From: an uncultured Faecalibacterium sp.
Lineage (GTDB): Bacteria > Bacillota > Clostridia > Oscillospirales > Ruminococcaceae
NCBI GenBank assembly: GCA_902463235.1
Contig: CABQER010000004.1
Span: forward strand, 1 to 64,000
Direction: 5' to 3'
DNA: 64,000 nt
The translations under genes were made by a program, and so were the position numbers. The notes under the pieces were generated by a model. The model worked only from the letters and a program-made list of their open reading frames with translations. It had not been told where the DNA came from and searched no databases. Below are positions 49,114-58,176 of this stretch, one piece after another; position 1 is the first letter of the stretch; each line of letters begins with the position of its first letter.

Positions 49114-51141
49114 ATGAACAAGATTTCCCGTAAGGGCTTTATCAAGATCGCCGCTGCCGCCGCTATGAGCGGTGTGACCGCCGGTGCTCTGGCTGCCTGC
49201 AATGCTGCCTCCGGCTCTGCTTCCGCTTCCACTTCCGGTGCTGCCGGCCAGTACATCCCCGGCACCTACGAGGGCACTGCCGAGGGTATCTCCTCCACCG
49301 TCAAGGTCACCATGACCTTCTCTGACAGCGCTGTCACCGATGTGGTAGTGGACACCTCCGGCGAGACTGCTTCCTACGGTGCTGCCGCTGCCGATGAGCT
49401 GCGCGAGCAGCTGATGGCTGCCGGTTCTGCCGAGATCGACGGCGTTTCCGGTTCTACCATCACCTCCGATGCCGTGATGAAGGCCGCCAAGAGCTGCTAC
49501 GCACAGGCAAAGGGCGAGGCCGTGGTCTCCAGCGTGCAGCTGCCCACCGGCGACGCAAACGACTGGCTGGGCAAAGAGCCTGACATCGACGAGGCTTCCA
49601 TCACCGAGACATGGGATACCGATATCGTCATTGTGGGCGCTGGCAACGGCGGTATGTGCGCAGCCGCTTATGCTGCACAGAACGGACTGAGCTTCCGCAT
49701 CATCGAGCAGAATTCTGCCGTTATGGATACCCGCCACTGGTACGGCACCATCGACAGCAGCGAAGCAAAGAAAAAGGGCATCGCTCCTGTTGACCGCGCC
49801 GAGCTGCTGAGCGAGATCTCCCGCTCCATGGGCGGTCGCTGCGACCAGCGCGTAGTTAAGACCTGGATCAATGAGTCTGCCGCCATGCACGATTTTGTTT
49901 CCGGCATTCTGGAAAGCGAGCCCTACAACTATGTATGCAACCTGACCTCCGGCGATGAAGCCAAATGGCCGGATGATACGCAGGTGAGCCAGAGCAAGCT
50001 GATGTTCCCTGTGCAGCAAGTCGACTACAGCAGCGCCGAAAAGCCCCGCAACGTGGTATTTCAGGAGTATATCGAGAGCAAGGGCTACAGCATCGACTTT
50101 AACACCGGCCTTGCCAAGTTGGAAAAGGATGCCGACGGCCGCATCACCGGCGTTATCGCCCAGAGCACTGCCGACGACCACTTCATCCGCATCAACGCAG
50201 CCAAGGGCGTGCTGCTGGCCTGTGGTGGCTATGCAGGCAATCCCTACATGATGGAGCAGCTGGACCCGCTGGGCACCAGCGTGACCACCGCCTGCTCCTA
50301 TACCCCTGCCGACAAGGGCTATGGTATCCGTGCCGCTATCTGGGCAGGTGCACATCTGGATGCAGAGCCTGCTCCCGTGCTGTTCGATCGTGGTCTGGTG
50401 GCACCCGGTGTGGATGCCGGTTATGTGGACAACGGCTCTGCCTTTGGCGGCAAGGCCTTCCCCGGCACTGTGGGTCAGTACAACCCCGGCAGCCAGCCCT
50501 TCCTGAAGGTCAACCGCCATGGCGAGCGTTTTATGAACGAAAGTCAGGAATACGACAATGCCTCCCATGCTTCTTTCCAGCAGCCGGGGCACGTTTATGC
50601 CATGATCCACGATGCAAACTTCCGCAGCGACGTAGATCGCTTCCACACCATCGGTTGCTCTGCACTGACCCGTTACATCCCCGGCATGATGGAAGGTCAG
50701 CTGGAGCAGTACGAGGGTGAGGGCCTGATCATGAAGGCGGACACCATTGAAGAGCTTGCCGACAAGATGGGCTTTACCGGTGCTGACAAGGACAACTTTG
50801 TAGCCACCGTTGCCCGCTACAACGAGCTGTACGACAAGCAGAACGACGAGGACTTCGGCAAGCCTGCAAGCCGCCTGAGCGCCATCCGCACCGCGCCCTT
50901 CTACGGTTGCTGGCTGGGTGCCTCTCTGCTGTGCAGTATGCAGGGTATTTCCATCACTGAAAACTGCCAGGCGAAGGATAACAACAACGAGCCCATTCCC
51001 GGCCTGTACGTTACCGGCGATATGTCCGGCAGCTTCTTCCAGAACAACTACCCCTGCGTCATGGGCGGCACCGCTTGTGGCCGCACCCTGACCTTTGCCA
51101 TCAAATCCGTCAAGCAGATGGCCGGTCTGGAAAACGCCTGA
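49114..51141 (+). CDS. extracytoplasmic FMN-binding, FAD-dependent reductase lipoprotein (fumarate/urocanate reductase family)
   Basis: The 675-residue protein begins MNKISRKGFIKIAAAA with a lipobox ending LAAC, so it is anchored outside the membrane. An FMN-binding domain (about 48-130) has DGVSGSTITS, where Thr115 is the expected site of covalent FMN attachment by ApbE. A FAD-binding domain follows (about 165-675) with IVIVGAGNGGMCAAAYA and PGLYVTGDMSG...GGTACGRTL. Such enzymes use extracellular electrons to reduce fumarate, urocanate, cinnamates and other acceptors. The acceptor cannot be assigned. It is monocistronic and divergent from a LysR gene. Confidence 0.9.
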   Translation: MNKISRKGFIKIAAAAAMSGVTAGALAACNAASGSASASTSGAAGQYIPGTYEGTAEGISSTVKVTMTFSDSAVTDVVVDTSGETASYGAAAADELREQLMAAGSAEIDGVSGSTITSDAVMKAAKSCYAQAKGEAVVSSVQLPTGDANDWLGKEPDIDEASITETWDTDIVIVGAGNGGMCAAAYAAQNGLSFRIIEQNSAVMDTRHWYGTIDSSEAKKKGIAPVDRAELLSEISRSMGGRCDQRVVKTWINESAAMHDFVSGILESEPYNYVCNLTSGDEAKWPDDTQVSQSKLMFPVQQVDYSSAEKPRNVVFQEYIESKGYSIDFNTGLAKLEKDADGRITGVIAQSTADDHFIRINAAKGVLLACGGYAGNPYMMEQLDPLGTSVTTACSYTPADKGYGIRAAIWAGAHLDAEPAPVLFDRGLVAPGVDAGYVDNGSAFGGKAFPGTVGQYNPGSQPFLKVNRHGERFMNESQEYDNASHASFQQPGHVYAMIHDANFRSDVDRFHTIGCSALTRYIPGMMEGQLEQYEGEGLIMKADTIEELADKMGFTGADKDNFVATVARYNELYDKQNDEDFGKPASRLSAIRTAPFYGCWLGASLLCSMQGISITENCQAKDNNNEPIPGLYVTGDMSGSFFQNNYPCVMGGTACGRTLTFAIKSVKQMAGLENA

Positions 51142-51198
51142 TAAAGCGCAGTTTCCCGGCATATTCTAAGCGTTTCTTCTTTTCTTCTTTTTCATGTG

Positions 51199-51240
51199 AA
51201 GAGGGGCAGCCCCATTTGGGGCTGCCCCTCTTTGCTTTTT
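51199..51240 (+). terminator. terminator of the flavin reductase gene
   Basis: AAGAGGGGCAGCCCC (51199-51213) pairs with GGGCTGCCCCTCTT (51218-51232 region), loop ATTTG, followed by GCTTTTTT. Confidence 0.92.
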
Positions 51241-51342
51241 TGCCCCGCACGCCCCCTACACAAATGGCCGCGATTGTGCTATGATAAGCGTGAAACCGGG
51301 CAGTTCATTCCCACCCGGTCAAAGATCGAGGTGTTTGTACAA

Positions 51343-52263
51343 ATGTCGGATATTCTGGATACCTTACGGCAGGAAGGGGTGGACCCTGCTCTGCTTACGG
51401 CGGTGCAGGAATACCGCGCCGCTCATCCGCTGGAGCAGGCGCTGCGCCCGCGCATCCCCGCCCCTGCCTTTATTTACTACGGCAAAGAGGTGTGGGATCA
51501 GGCACTGGCGGCCATCCTCTGCGGCGAAAACCTGCTGCTGGCCGGCGGAAAGGCCACCGGAAAAAATGTGCTGGCAGAAAATCTTGCCGCCGCCTTCGGC
51601 CGCCCCGCGTGGGACATCTCCTTTCATGTAAACATGGACGCCGCCTCCCTCATCGGCATGGATACTTTTGCGGGCGGGCAGGTAGTGTTCCGTCCCGGGC
51701 CGGTGTACCGTTGCGCACAGTGCGGCGGCTTCGGCGTGCTGGACGAGATCAACATGGCAAAAAACGAGGCGCTGGCGGTACTGCACGCGGTGCTGGACTT
51801 CCGCCGCGCCATCGACGTGCCCGGGTACGACCGCATCCCGCTGGCTGAGGAGACCCGCTTTATCGCCACCATGAACTACGGCTACGCGGGCACCCGGGAG
51901 CTGAATGAGGCGCTGACCTCCCGCTTTGCGGTGGTGCAGATGCCCACCATCACGCAGGATAATCTGGAAAAGCTGCTGCGGGCGCAGTTCCCGGAACTTA
52001 CCGCAAAATATGTGCACCAGTTCGCACTGCTGTTTCTGGACCTGCAGAAAAAGTGCGATAGTGCTGAAATTTCCACCAAGGCGCTGGATCTGCGCGGAAT
52101 GCTGGACGCGCTGCGGCTGATCCGCAGGGGCATCCCGGCCGGGGCAGCGCTGGATATGGGCATCACCAACAAGGCCTTTGACTCCTACGAGCAGGGGCTG
52201 ATCCGGGACGTGATCGCCGCGCGCATCCCGGCCCAGCTGGATGCTGGAAAGCTGTTTGCCTGA
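51343..52263 (+). CDS. MoxR-type AAA+ ATPase
   Basis: The 306-residue protein has Walker A GGKATGKNVLAE, where the residue after Lys is Asn instead of Thr or Ser, Walker B GFGVLDEINMAK and sensor ATMNYGYAGTRELNEALTSRF. MoxR ATPases act as chaperones that load metals or assemble enzyme complexes with VWA partners. GAGGTG precedes ATG 51343 by nine bases. Its stop overlaps the start of the VWA gene by one base, so the pair is coupled. Confidence 0.88.
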   Translation: MSDILDTLRQEGVDPALLTAVQEYRAAHPLEQALRPRIPAPAFIYYGKEVWDQALAAILCGENLLLAGGKATGKNVLAENLAAAFGRPAWDISFHVNMDAASLIGMDTFAGGQVVFRPGPVYRCAQCGGFGVLDEINMAKNEALAVLHAVLDFRRAIDVPGYDRIPLAEETRFIATMNYGYAGTRELNEALTSRFAVVQMPTITQDNLEKLLRAQFPELTAKYVHQFALLFLDLQKKCDSAEISTKALDLRGMLDALRLIRRGIPAGAALDMGITNKAFDSYEQGLIRDVIAARIPAQLDAGKLFA

Positions 52264-54017
52264 TGGACGCCCAAAGCTACACCGCGCAGGAGCGGCGTGC
52301 GGCCAATCAGGTCTGGGCCGCTGCCGGTGCTTACGGCTTCGAGCCGCTGTTTCTGGCCCGCAATACGGACGGCACCATTGATTTTTACATGAACTGCATC
52401 GTGGGGCTGGTGCACAAATACTACGGTGACGCGCTGATCCGGGACATTTTTTCCGCTTGGGAGGGCGACACATGCCAGCCCATGCTGGACGATATGGCGT
52501 GGCTGTACTTAGAAAACGCAGCCTACCGGCTGGAGCTGCCCCGCCGCCCGGTGCTGGAGGCGCTGCGCTTTGCCCACGCGGACTACTTTTTTGCCATCCA
52601 GTACAAGCTTTCGCGGCAGGAGTGGATGGCGAAAAACCAGCTGGTGTACACCATGCAGGCCGCCCGCTGGCGCAAGGTACTGGGACGCACCGCCCCGGTC
52701 ATGACCCCTTACGAGAGCAGCCTTGCCGCCGCGCTGGAGCCGGAGAACGCACCAGAACCGGCACAGCTCAAAAACGACCTGCTGGCGTTGTTTGCAAAAT
52801 TTGCCCTGTTTGACGGCAAGGTACGACAGAAGCCCGCGCTGCATCTACGGCTGCAGGGCTTTTGGGCAAAGCTTGCCACCAAAACCATGCCCACCCAGAT
52901 GATCAAGACCGACCGGGTGACGGTGGAGCATTCCGGTGCGGTGGATGCCACAGGCAGCGGGCTGGCGGTGGACAAGCGCCGGGCAAATATCACCCTGAAG
53001 CAGCGCGCCGCGCAGGACCGCGCCTACATTGAAAGCTGCTTCGGGCGCTGCTTCTACCCGCCGGAACAGCTGCGCAAGGCCGAGCAGGAACTGTGCACCG
53101 GAGTGCATCTGGGCTGTCATTTGTGGTTCAGCGCCGGTGTGCCCAGCCCGGAGCAGGCGCCCACCCCGGAGGCGCGGCAACTGGCACAGCAGGCCGAATT
53201 GCAGGCCGAGCGCAACCGCGCTTACTACGCAAAAAATCAGGAGCTGCACCGCAGCGTGGTGCTGCGCCTTACCGAGCAGATCCGCAACTGCATTCTGGTG
53301 CATCAGCAGCCCGACCAGCGGGTGGCGCGCAGCGGTGATCTGTGTGCCGGGCGGGTGTGGCGCGCCCCTTACCTGAACGATGACCGGGTGTTTTTGTGCC
53401 CGGAGGAGGAAAACTGCCCCGCCTTTACGGTGGATCTGCTGCTGGACGCCTCGGCCTCCCGCCTGCACTGTCAGGAGGTGATCGCGGCGCAGGGTGTCAT
53501 TCTGGCCGAAAGTCTGGCCAACTGCGGCATTCCGGTGCGGGTAAGCGCCTTTAGCAGCCTGCGGGGCTACACGGTGCTGCGGGTGCTGAAAGGCTTTGCG
53601 GACAAGAACCGGCAGAACATTTTCCGCTATTTCGCCTCTGGCTGGAACCGGGACGGTCTGGCGCTGCGGGCGGCGGGCGATCTGATCCGGTACGCCCCCG
53701 GCCCTGCCCCGCGCCACCTGATGATCCTGCTGACCGACGCCAGCCCCAACGACAGCCGCCGCATCCCGCCCACAGCAGAGAACCCGCTGGGCTGCGCCTA
53801 CGAGGACGCCGCCGGCGTAGCCGATACCGCTGCGCAGGTGCGCACCTTGCAGCGGCAGGGCGTGCGGGTGTCTGCTGTTTTTATGGGCGAGGACAGCAGC
53901 GCCGGTGCCGCCGCGCAGATCTACGGCAAAAATATGGCGCGCATCCGCGGCATGGATCAGCTTGCCCGCGCTGCCGGACGGCTGATCCAGAACGAGATCC
54001 GGGAACTTGGCGATTAA
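52263..54017 (+). CDS. VWA-domain protein, partner of the MoxR ATPase
   Basis: The 584-residue protein has a long N-terminal helical region and a C-terminal von Willebrand A domain (about 385-580). The metal site has DASAS in DLLLDASASR, and MILLTDASPND supplies a later acidic ligand. It resembles NorD/CobT-type proteins that work with MoxR ATPases. There is no signal peptide or membrane helix, so it acts in the cytoplasm. No metalloenzyme gene lies beside it, so the client is unknown. It is the second gene of a two-gene operon. Confidence 0.85.
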   Translation: MDAQSYTAQERRAANQVWAAAGAYGFEPLFLARNTDGTIDFYMNCIVGLVHKYYGDALIRDIFSAWEGDTCQPMLDDMAWLYLENAAYRLELPRRPVLEALRFAHADYFFAIQYKLSRQEWMAKNQLVYTMQAARWRKVLGRTAPVMTPYESSLAAALEPENAPEPAQLKNDLLALFAKFALFDGKVRQKPALHLRLQGFWAKLATKTMPTQMIKTDRVTVEHSGAVDATGSGLAVDKRRANITLKQRAAQDRAYIESCFGRCFYPPEQLRKAEQELCTGVHLGCHLWFSAGVPSPEQAPTPEARQLAQQAELQAERNRAYYAKNQELHRSVVLRLTEQIRNCILVHQQPDQRVARSGDLCAGRVWRAPYLNDDRVFLCPEEENCPAFTVDLLLDASASRLHCQEVIAAQGVILAESLANCGIPVRVSAFSSLRGYTVLRVLKGFADKNRQNIFRYFASGWNRDGLALRAAGDLIRYAPGPAPRHLMILLTDASPNDSRRIPPTAENPLGCAYEDAAGVADTAAQVRTLQRQGVRVSAVFMGEDSSAGAAAQIYGKNMARIRGMDQLARAAGRLIQNEIRELGD

Positions 54018-54023
54018 AGAAGC

Positions 54024-54084
54024 AAAACGACCCCTGTGGGAGCAGTACCGGCCTTAGTCGGCATTTCCCGCAGGGGTCGTTTTT
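54024..54084 (+). terminator. terminator of the moxR-VWA operon
   Basis: CGACCCCTGTGGG pairs with CCCGCAGGGGTCG around an inner CCG/CGG stem, followed by TTTTT, starting six bases after the stop codon. Confidence 0.9.
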
Positions 54085-54180
54085 ACAACCGTTTATTCCA
54101 AAGTACAACCATGCTTTGAACCCTTGTTCGCTCTGTGCCACAAGTTTTTGCAAAAGTTTGTCATCTTGGAAAACTTACAG

Positions 54181-54263
54181 TTGTTTTTTATTCAAAAGTA
54201 TGCTATACTACGTTCAGAGAAGTTTTATGCAGCCTGTCGGCCTGATCACCCGGCTGGCGTTTT
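54181..54263 (+). promoter_or_regulatory. promoter and terminator-like leader of the 252-residue orphan gene
   Basis: -35 TTGTTT (54181-54186) and -10 TATACT (54204-54209) are 17 bases apart. In the leader, GTCGGCC (about 54237-54243) can pair with GGCTGGC (about 54253-54259) and is followed by five T, a possible weak attenuator. The start codon is at 54304. Confidence 0.55.
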
Positions 54264-54303
54264 TACAACGTTTCGCTGTTTGTTTTCAGGAAGGAGATCA
54301 ACC

Positions 54304-55062
54304 ATGGATGCTTCCCGTTATTTTGACGCCATGCACAACGCCATGTCCACCCTGCACACTGGTGCACAGCTGCTGCTCACCGTCCGTTTGCAGGACACCT
54401 GCGGCAATGACGCCTACCTTGAAGTAAAACAGCTGCCCGGGGAGCAGAGCGCCCTTGTGTGTTATTCCACCATGGGACGGCGCTGCCTGAATTTCCAGCT
54501 GTTCCGCAAGGGCTGGCAGCTGTGCCACAATGCGGAGGGGCAGCTGACCGGGCGTTTTCCGTCCAGTGCCGACAGTCTGCTGAGCCAGACCGACTTCCGC
54601 GCCTACTGCCGTGAGGACCGTCTGGATGCTGCCCGCACCCAGCGCCTTGTGGAGGAACTGGGACAGCGTGCCGGGACCAACTATGTTGGTGCCATCCCGC
54701 AGAATGCCCGCACCGGCGCACAGATCACAATCGAAAGCCACCTCGGTCGCGGTGCACGCTGGAGTTACTGGAATCAGGACGCTTCCCCCTGCCTGCCGCT
54801 TGCTGCCATTTTGTACTGGCTGGCAGATTTTCTGGCCGGGAACGAGCGCCGCGCCCTCCAGTCTGACCCGCAGGCTGCCGCACTGGCTGCGCAGTGGCTG
54901 GCAAAGGACACTGCTGTGTTCTTCTGCCCCTCCCCTGCCCTGACGGTATCCTCTGCAACCGGTCATAGTGCCCCTGCTGCACGGTGCACCCGCCCCGCCC
55001 CGGTGCCTGCTGCACGGAGCAAGAGCTGGCAGAGCGTTCTGGCTGCTATGGCTGCGGTGTAA
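54304..55062 (+). CDS. hypothetical protein, 252 residues
   Basis: I do not recognise the family. The protein has no signal peptide and no clear membrane helix. The N-terminal part (MDASRYFDAMHNAMSTLHTGAQLLLTVR) is followed by an alternating beta-rich segment and a Trp/Tyr-rich block (GRGARWSYWNQDASPCLP). The C-terminal 35 residues are low-complexity Ala/Pro/Ser/Arg with several Cys. AAGGAG lies upstream of ATG 54304. It is transcribed alone between the moxR-VWA operon and the Opp operon, with a strong terminator after it. Confidence 0.7.
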   Translation: MDASRYFDAMHNAMSTLHTGAQLLLTVRLQDTCGNDAYLEVKQLPGEQSALVCYSTMGRRCLNFQLFRKGWQLCHNAEGQLTGRFPSSADSLLSQTDFRAYCREDRLDAARTQRLVEELGQRAGTNYVGAIPQNARTGAQITIESHLGRGARWSYWNQDASPCLPLAAILYWLADFLAGNERRALQSDPQAAALAAQWLAKDTAVFFCPSPALTVSSATGHSAPAARCTRPAPVPAARSKSWQSVLAAMAAV

Positions 55063-55090
55063 GCTGGTACCTTTTCAATCTGCTTTACAT

Positions 55091-55133
55091 AAAAAAGACG
55101 AGTGCTCGGTTTTGCCGAGCACTCGTCTTTTTT
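55091..55133. terminator. bidirectional terminator after the orphan gene
   Basis: A perfect 19-bp arm pair (55091-55109 with 55115-55133) with loop TTTTG begins with six A and ends with six T, so it can act on both strands. Confidence 0.95.
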
Positions 55134-55146
55134 ACAAAATAACAGC

Positions 55147-55188
55147 AAAAAAGCACCCCGCCAACCGTTTCCGGTCAGCGGGGTGCTT
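55147..55188 (-). terminator. terminator of oppA
   Basis: On the minus strand AAGCACCCCGC (55178-55188) pairs with GCGGGGTGCTT (55151-55161) and is followed by TTTTTTGC. Confidence 0.93.
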
Positions 55189-55238
55189 AGCGCTTATAGT
55201 TTACAGCTCAGCTTACGCTGCACAGCACAGGGAGGAAA

Positions 55239-56966
55239 TCACTCCTCGATGTAGCCGTACTGGAAGTACCAGTAGCCGTAGGGGCTGTGCCAGACACCCT
55301 TCAGAGAAGAGCTCTGCAGCCAGAACTCGTTGTAGTAAGCAACGGGGATGCAGCCCATATCCTCCATCAGGATGTCCTCAGCCTTATGCAGCTGAGCAAA
55401 GTGCTCGGTGACATCAGCAACCTTGGAAGCCTCCATAGCAGCATCGAAGTCAGGGTTGGAGTACTTACCATCGTTGTTGCCGTTGCCGGAGCAGAACAGC
55501 TCGATCATGTTGGAAGGATCGTTGTAGTCCATGACCCAGCCGTTACGGGCAACATCGTACTCGCCGGCACGGCGAGCAGCGGTGAAGGCAGACCACTCCA
55601 TCTTGCTGATGCTCAAAGTGATGCCCAGATCGCCCCAAGTCTGCTGCAGGTACTCTGCCAGAGGCACATGGTAGCCGGAATCGTTGGTGCTGTACTCGAT
55701 GGTGGGGAAGCCCTCGCCATTGGGGTAGCCAGCCTCTTCCAGCAGCTTTTTAGCCTCGGCCATATTTGCCTCGTAGTCAGCTGCAATGTAGGGAGAACCG
55801 CCGTTTGCGTTGTCGTAGAAGTAACCGTTCTCGTCCACGATGCCGGGGCCAACCAGGTTGGAAGCAGCAGAGAAGGTGCCCTGCATGATGGTGTTGCCAA
55901 CATAGTCGCGGTCGATAGCCAGAGCCAAAGCCTTGCGGACCTTGGCATCCTTGAAGGCATCGCGCTGCAGGTTCATGCTGACGTAATAGGTGCCCAGAAT
56001 GGTGTCAACGTAGAAGTCGCCGCCGTCCTCTGCCTTGGTCAGGCTGGGGATCTCGTCGGTGGGCACGTCCTTGATCAGGACAGCCTCGCCGCTGTTGTAA
56101 GCAGCGAAGGAAGCGGAAGAGTCCTCCAGCAGCAGCAGGGTAATGCTGTCGGAAACGATCTTGGAGCTATCCCAGCCGCCAACGTAGTTGGGGTTCTTGG
56201 TCAGAACGATACGCTCGGAGGGAGTCCACTCGGTGATCATGTAGGGACCGTTGGAGACGAAGGTCTCAGCGGAGGTGCACCATGCATCGCCGTTGGCCTC
56301 AACGGTAGCCTGCTGCACAGGGCTCATGGATGCGAATGCGGCCATCTTGTCGAAGTAGGCGCAGGGGTAGGACAGCACGATGGTCAGGGTCTTGCCGTCG
56401 TCGCTTGCCTTAACGTTCAGAGCATCGGGGTTGGGCTCTGCAGTGGGGTTGCCGTCTGCATCGGGGAAGCCGGCAGCTTCGTCAAAGCCATCGATCATGC
56501 CCAGGCAGGTCTCTGCGTAGGGAGCTGCGGTGTCGGGGTTGACCATACGCTTGAAGCTGTACTCAAAGTCCTTAGCGGTCAGATCGGTGCCATCGCTCCA
56601 CTTCAGACCGTCACGCATGGTGAAGGTCCAGGTCAGGCCGTCCTCGCTTTCTTCCCAGCTCTCAGCCTGGCCGCCAATAACTTCGTTGTTCTCGTTGATG
56701 ATCAGCAGGGGCTCGAAGATGGTGATGATGGTGTTGGCGCCATCAACAGCGCTGTTCAAAGAGGGATCCAGAGTCTCGGGGTTGGGGCCGTACTGGACGG
56801 TGAAGCCAGCGGTGTTGACACTGCCGGTAGAAGAACCAGCAGCGGAAGAAGCAGAACCGGAGGTTGCGGTAGAACCGGACTTGCTGCCGCCACAGGCTGC
56901 CAGACCCAGAGCAGCGGCACCCACGCCTGCAACCTTGAGGAAATTACGACGAGAAATGCGTTTCAT
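55239..56966 (-). CDS. oppA: oligopeptide ABC transporter substrate-binding lipoprotein
   Basis: The 575-residue protein begins MKRISRRNFLKVAG, a close match to a twin-arginine signal, with lipobox LAAC, a Ser/Gly/Thr linker and an SBP_bac_5 domain. NPETLDPSLNSAVDG and LTWTFTMRDGLKWSDGTD near the N-terminus are family blocks. It binds peptides outside the cell and delivers them to OppBC. It lies after oppF on the same strand, with its own promoter, which would give more binding protein than permease. AAGG precedes the ATG. Confidence 0.94.
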   Translation of the reverse strand: MKRISRRNFLKVAGVGAAALGLAACGGSKSGSTATSGSASSAAGSSTGSVNTAGFTVQYGPNPETLDPSLNSAVDGANTIITIFEPLLIINENNEVIGGQAESWEESEDGLTWTFTMRDGLKWSDGTDLTAKDFEYSFKRMVNPDTAAPYAETCLGMIDGFDEAAGFPDADGNPTAEPNPDALNVKASDDGKTLTIVLSYPCAYFDKMAAFASMSPVQQATVEANGDAWCTSAETFVSNGPYMITEWTPSERIVLTKNPNYVGGWDSSKIVSDSITLLLLEDSSASFAAYNSGEAVLIKDVPTDEIPSLTKAEDGGDFYVDTILGTYYVSMNLQRDAFKDAKVRKALALAIDRDYVGNTIMQGTFSAASNLVGPGIVDENGYFYDNANGGSPYIAADYEANMAEAKKLLEEAGYPNGEGFPTIEYSTNDSGYHVPLAEYLQQTWGDLGITLSISKMEWSAFTAARRAGEYDVARNGWVMDYNDPSNMIELFCSGNGNNDGKYSNPDFDAAMEASKVADVTEHFAQLHKAEDILMEDMGCIPVAYYNEFWLQSSSLKGVWHSPYGYWYFQYGYIEE

Positions 56967-57064
56967 AATAATATCCTTCCCTTATATCAAATTTGAGTGT
57001 GCCAGGTTCCCCCAGCCGCCTCTATATTCGATCCGGTGCAAATGTACACCGGAGGAACACGAAT

Positions 57065-57115
57065 GATTATAATGCGTTCTCATACCGGTTACAAGCCCAA
57101 AACTTGGACTGTAAC
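57065..57115 (-). promoter_or_regulatory. oppA promoter with a dyad over the -35
   Basis: On the minus strand -35 TTGTAA (57088-57093) and -10 TATAAT (57065-57070) are 17 bases apart. The dyad GGTTACA (57086-57092) and TGTAACC (57109-57115) overlaps the -35 and could be an operator. The 5' leader also holds TCCGGTG/CACCGGA (about 57031-57053). Confidence 0.7.
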
Positions 57116-57180
57116 CATTTTGTGACAACATTTCAGCACTAAGTTGAATTGCTTTCACTTTTTACCGGTGTGAAGTGTTC

Positions 57181-58176
57181 TCACTTCACGCGGTCAAGGT
57201 GATGGCATGCTGCCCAGTGGCCGGTGGAGATCTCCTTGAACTCAGGCACCTCGTTGGCGCACTGCTCGTCTGCATAGGGGCAGCGGGTGCGGAAACGGCA
57301 GCCGGACGGCGGGTTCAGGGGGCTGGGCACATCGCCCTGCAGCACGATACGCTTGGACTGGCGGGCCGTAATGGGGTCTGCCACCGGAATAGCGGAGATC
57401 AGGCTGCGGGTGTAGGGGTGGATGCTATGGGCGATCAGCTCGTAGCTGTCGGCCAGCTCCACCATCTTGCCCAGATACATGACGCCGATGCGGTTGGAGA
57501 TGTGCTTCACGACGCTCAGGTCATGGGCGATGAACAGGTAGGTCAGACCCATCTCCTGCTGCAGATCCTCGAACATATTGACGACCTGTGCCTGAATGGA
57601 AACGTCCAGTGCGGAAACAGGCTCGTCACAAACGATGAACTCGGGGTTCACAGCCAGTGCACGGGCAATGCCCACGCGCTGACGCTGACCGCCGGAGAAC
57701 TCGTGGCAGTAGCGGTTTGCGTGCTCACTGTTCAGGCCAACGCGCTCCAGCAGAGCGATGATCTTATCGTGACGGTCCTTTTCGTTCTCAGCCAGATGAT
57801 GGATATCAATGCCCTCGCCCACGATGTCGCCAATGGTCATACGGGGGTCCAGACTTGCGTAGGGATCCTGAAAAACGATCTGCATCCGGCGGCGGTAGGG
57901 CAGCATATCCACTGCGATCTTATTGTCCTTATCGAACAACAGGTTGCCGTCATAGTAGATCTTGCCGCCGGTGGGCTCGTACAGGCGCAGCAGGGTGCGG
58001 CCGGTGGTGGTCTTGCCACAGCCGGACTCGCCTACCAGACCAAGGGTCTCGCCCTTGCGGATGGCAAAGCTTACGTCATCCACGGCCTGAACGTACTTGC
58101 GGTTCTTGCCCACACCGCCGGCGGGGAAATACTGCTGCAGGTGCTGGACTTCAACCAGCGTCTTGTGTTCACTCAT
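57181..58176 (-). CDS. oppF: oligopeptide ABC transporter ATP-binding protein (OppF)
   Basis: The 331-residue ATPase has Walker [10 protein letters not shown], signature [15 protein letters not shown], Walker [13 protein letters not shown] and the OppF/DppF C-terminal cysteine-containing region ([15 protein letters not shown]) that binds a 4Fe-4S cluster in some members. It starts inside the oppD stop (four-base overlap). It powers import with OppD. Confidence 0.95.
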   Translation of the reverse strand: MSEHKTLVEVQHLQQYFPAGGVGKNRKYVQAVDDVSFAIRKGETLGLVGESGCGKTTTGRTLLRLYEPTGGKIYYDGNLLFDKDNKIAVDMLPYRRRMQIVFQDPYASLDPRMTIGDIVGEGIDIHHLAENEKDRHDKIIALLERVGLNSEHANRYCHEFSGGQRQRVGIARALAVNPEFIVCDEPVSALDVSIQAQVVNMFEDLQQEMGLTYLFIAHDLSVVKHISNRIGVMYLGKMVELADSYELIAHSIHPYTRSLISAIPVADPITARQSKRIVLQGDVPSPLNPPSGCRFRTRCPYADEQCANEVPEFKEISTGHWAACHHLDRVK

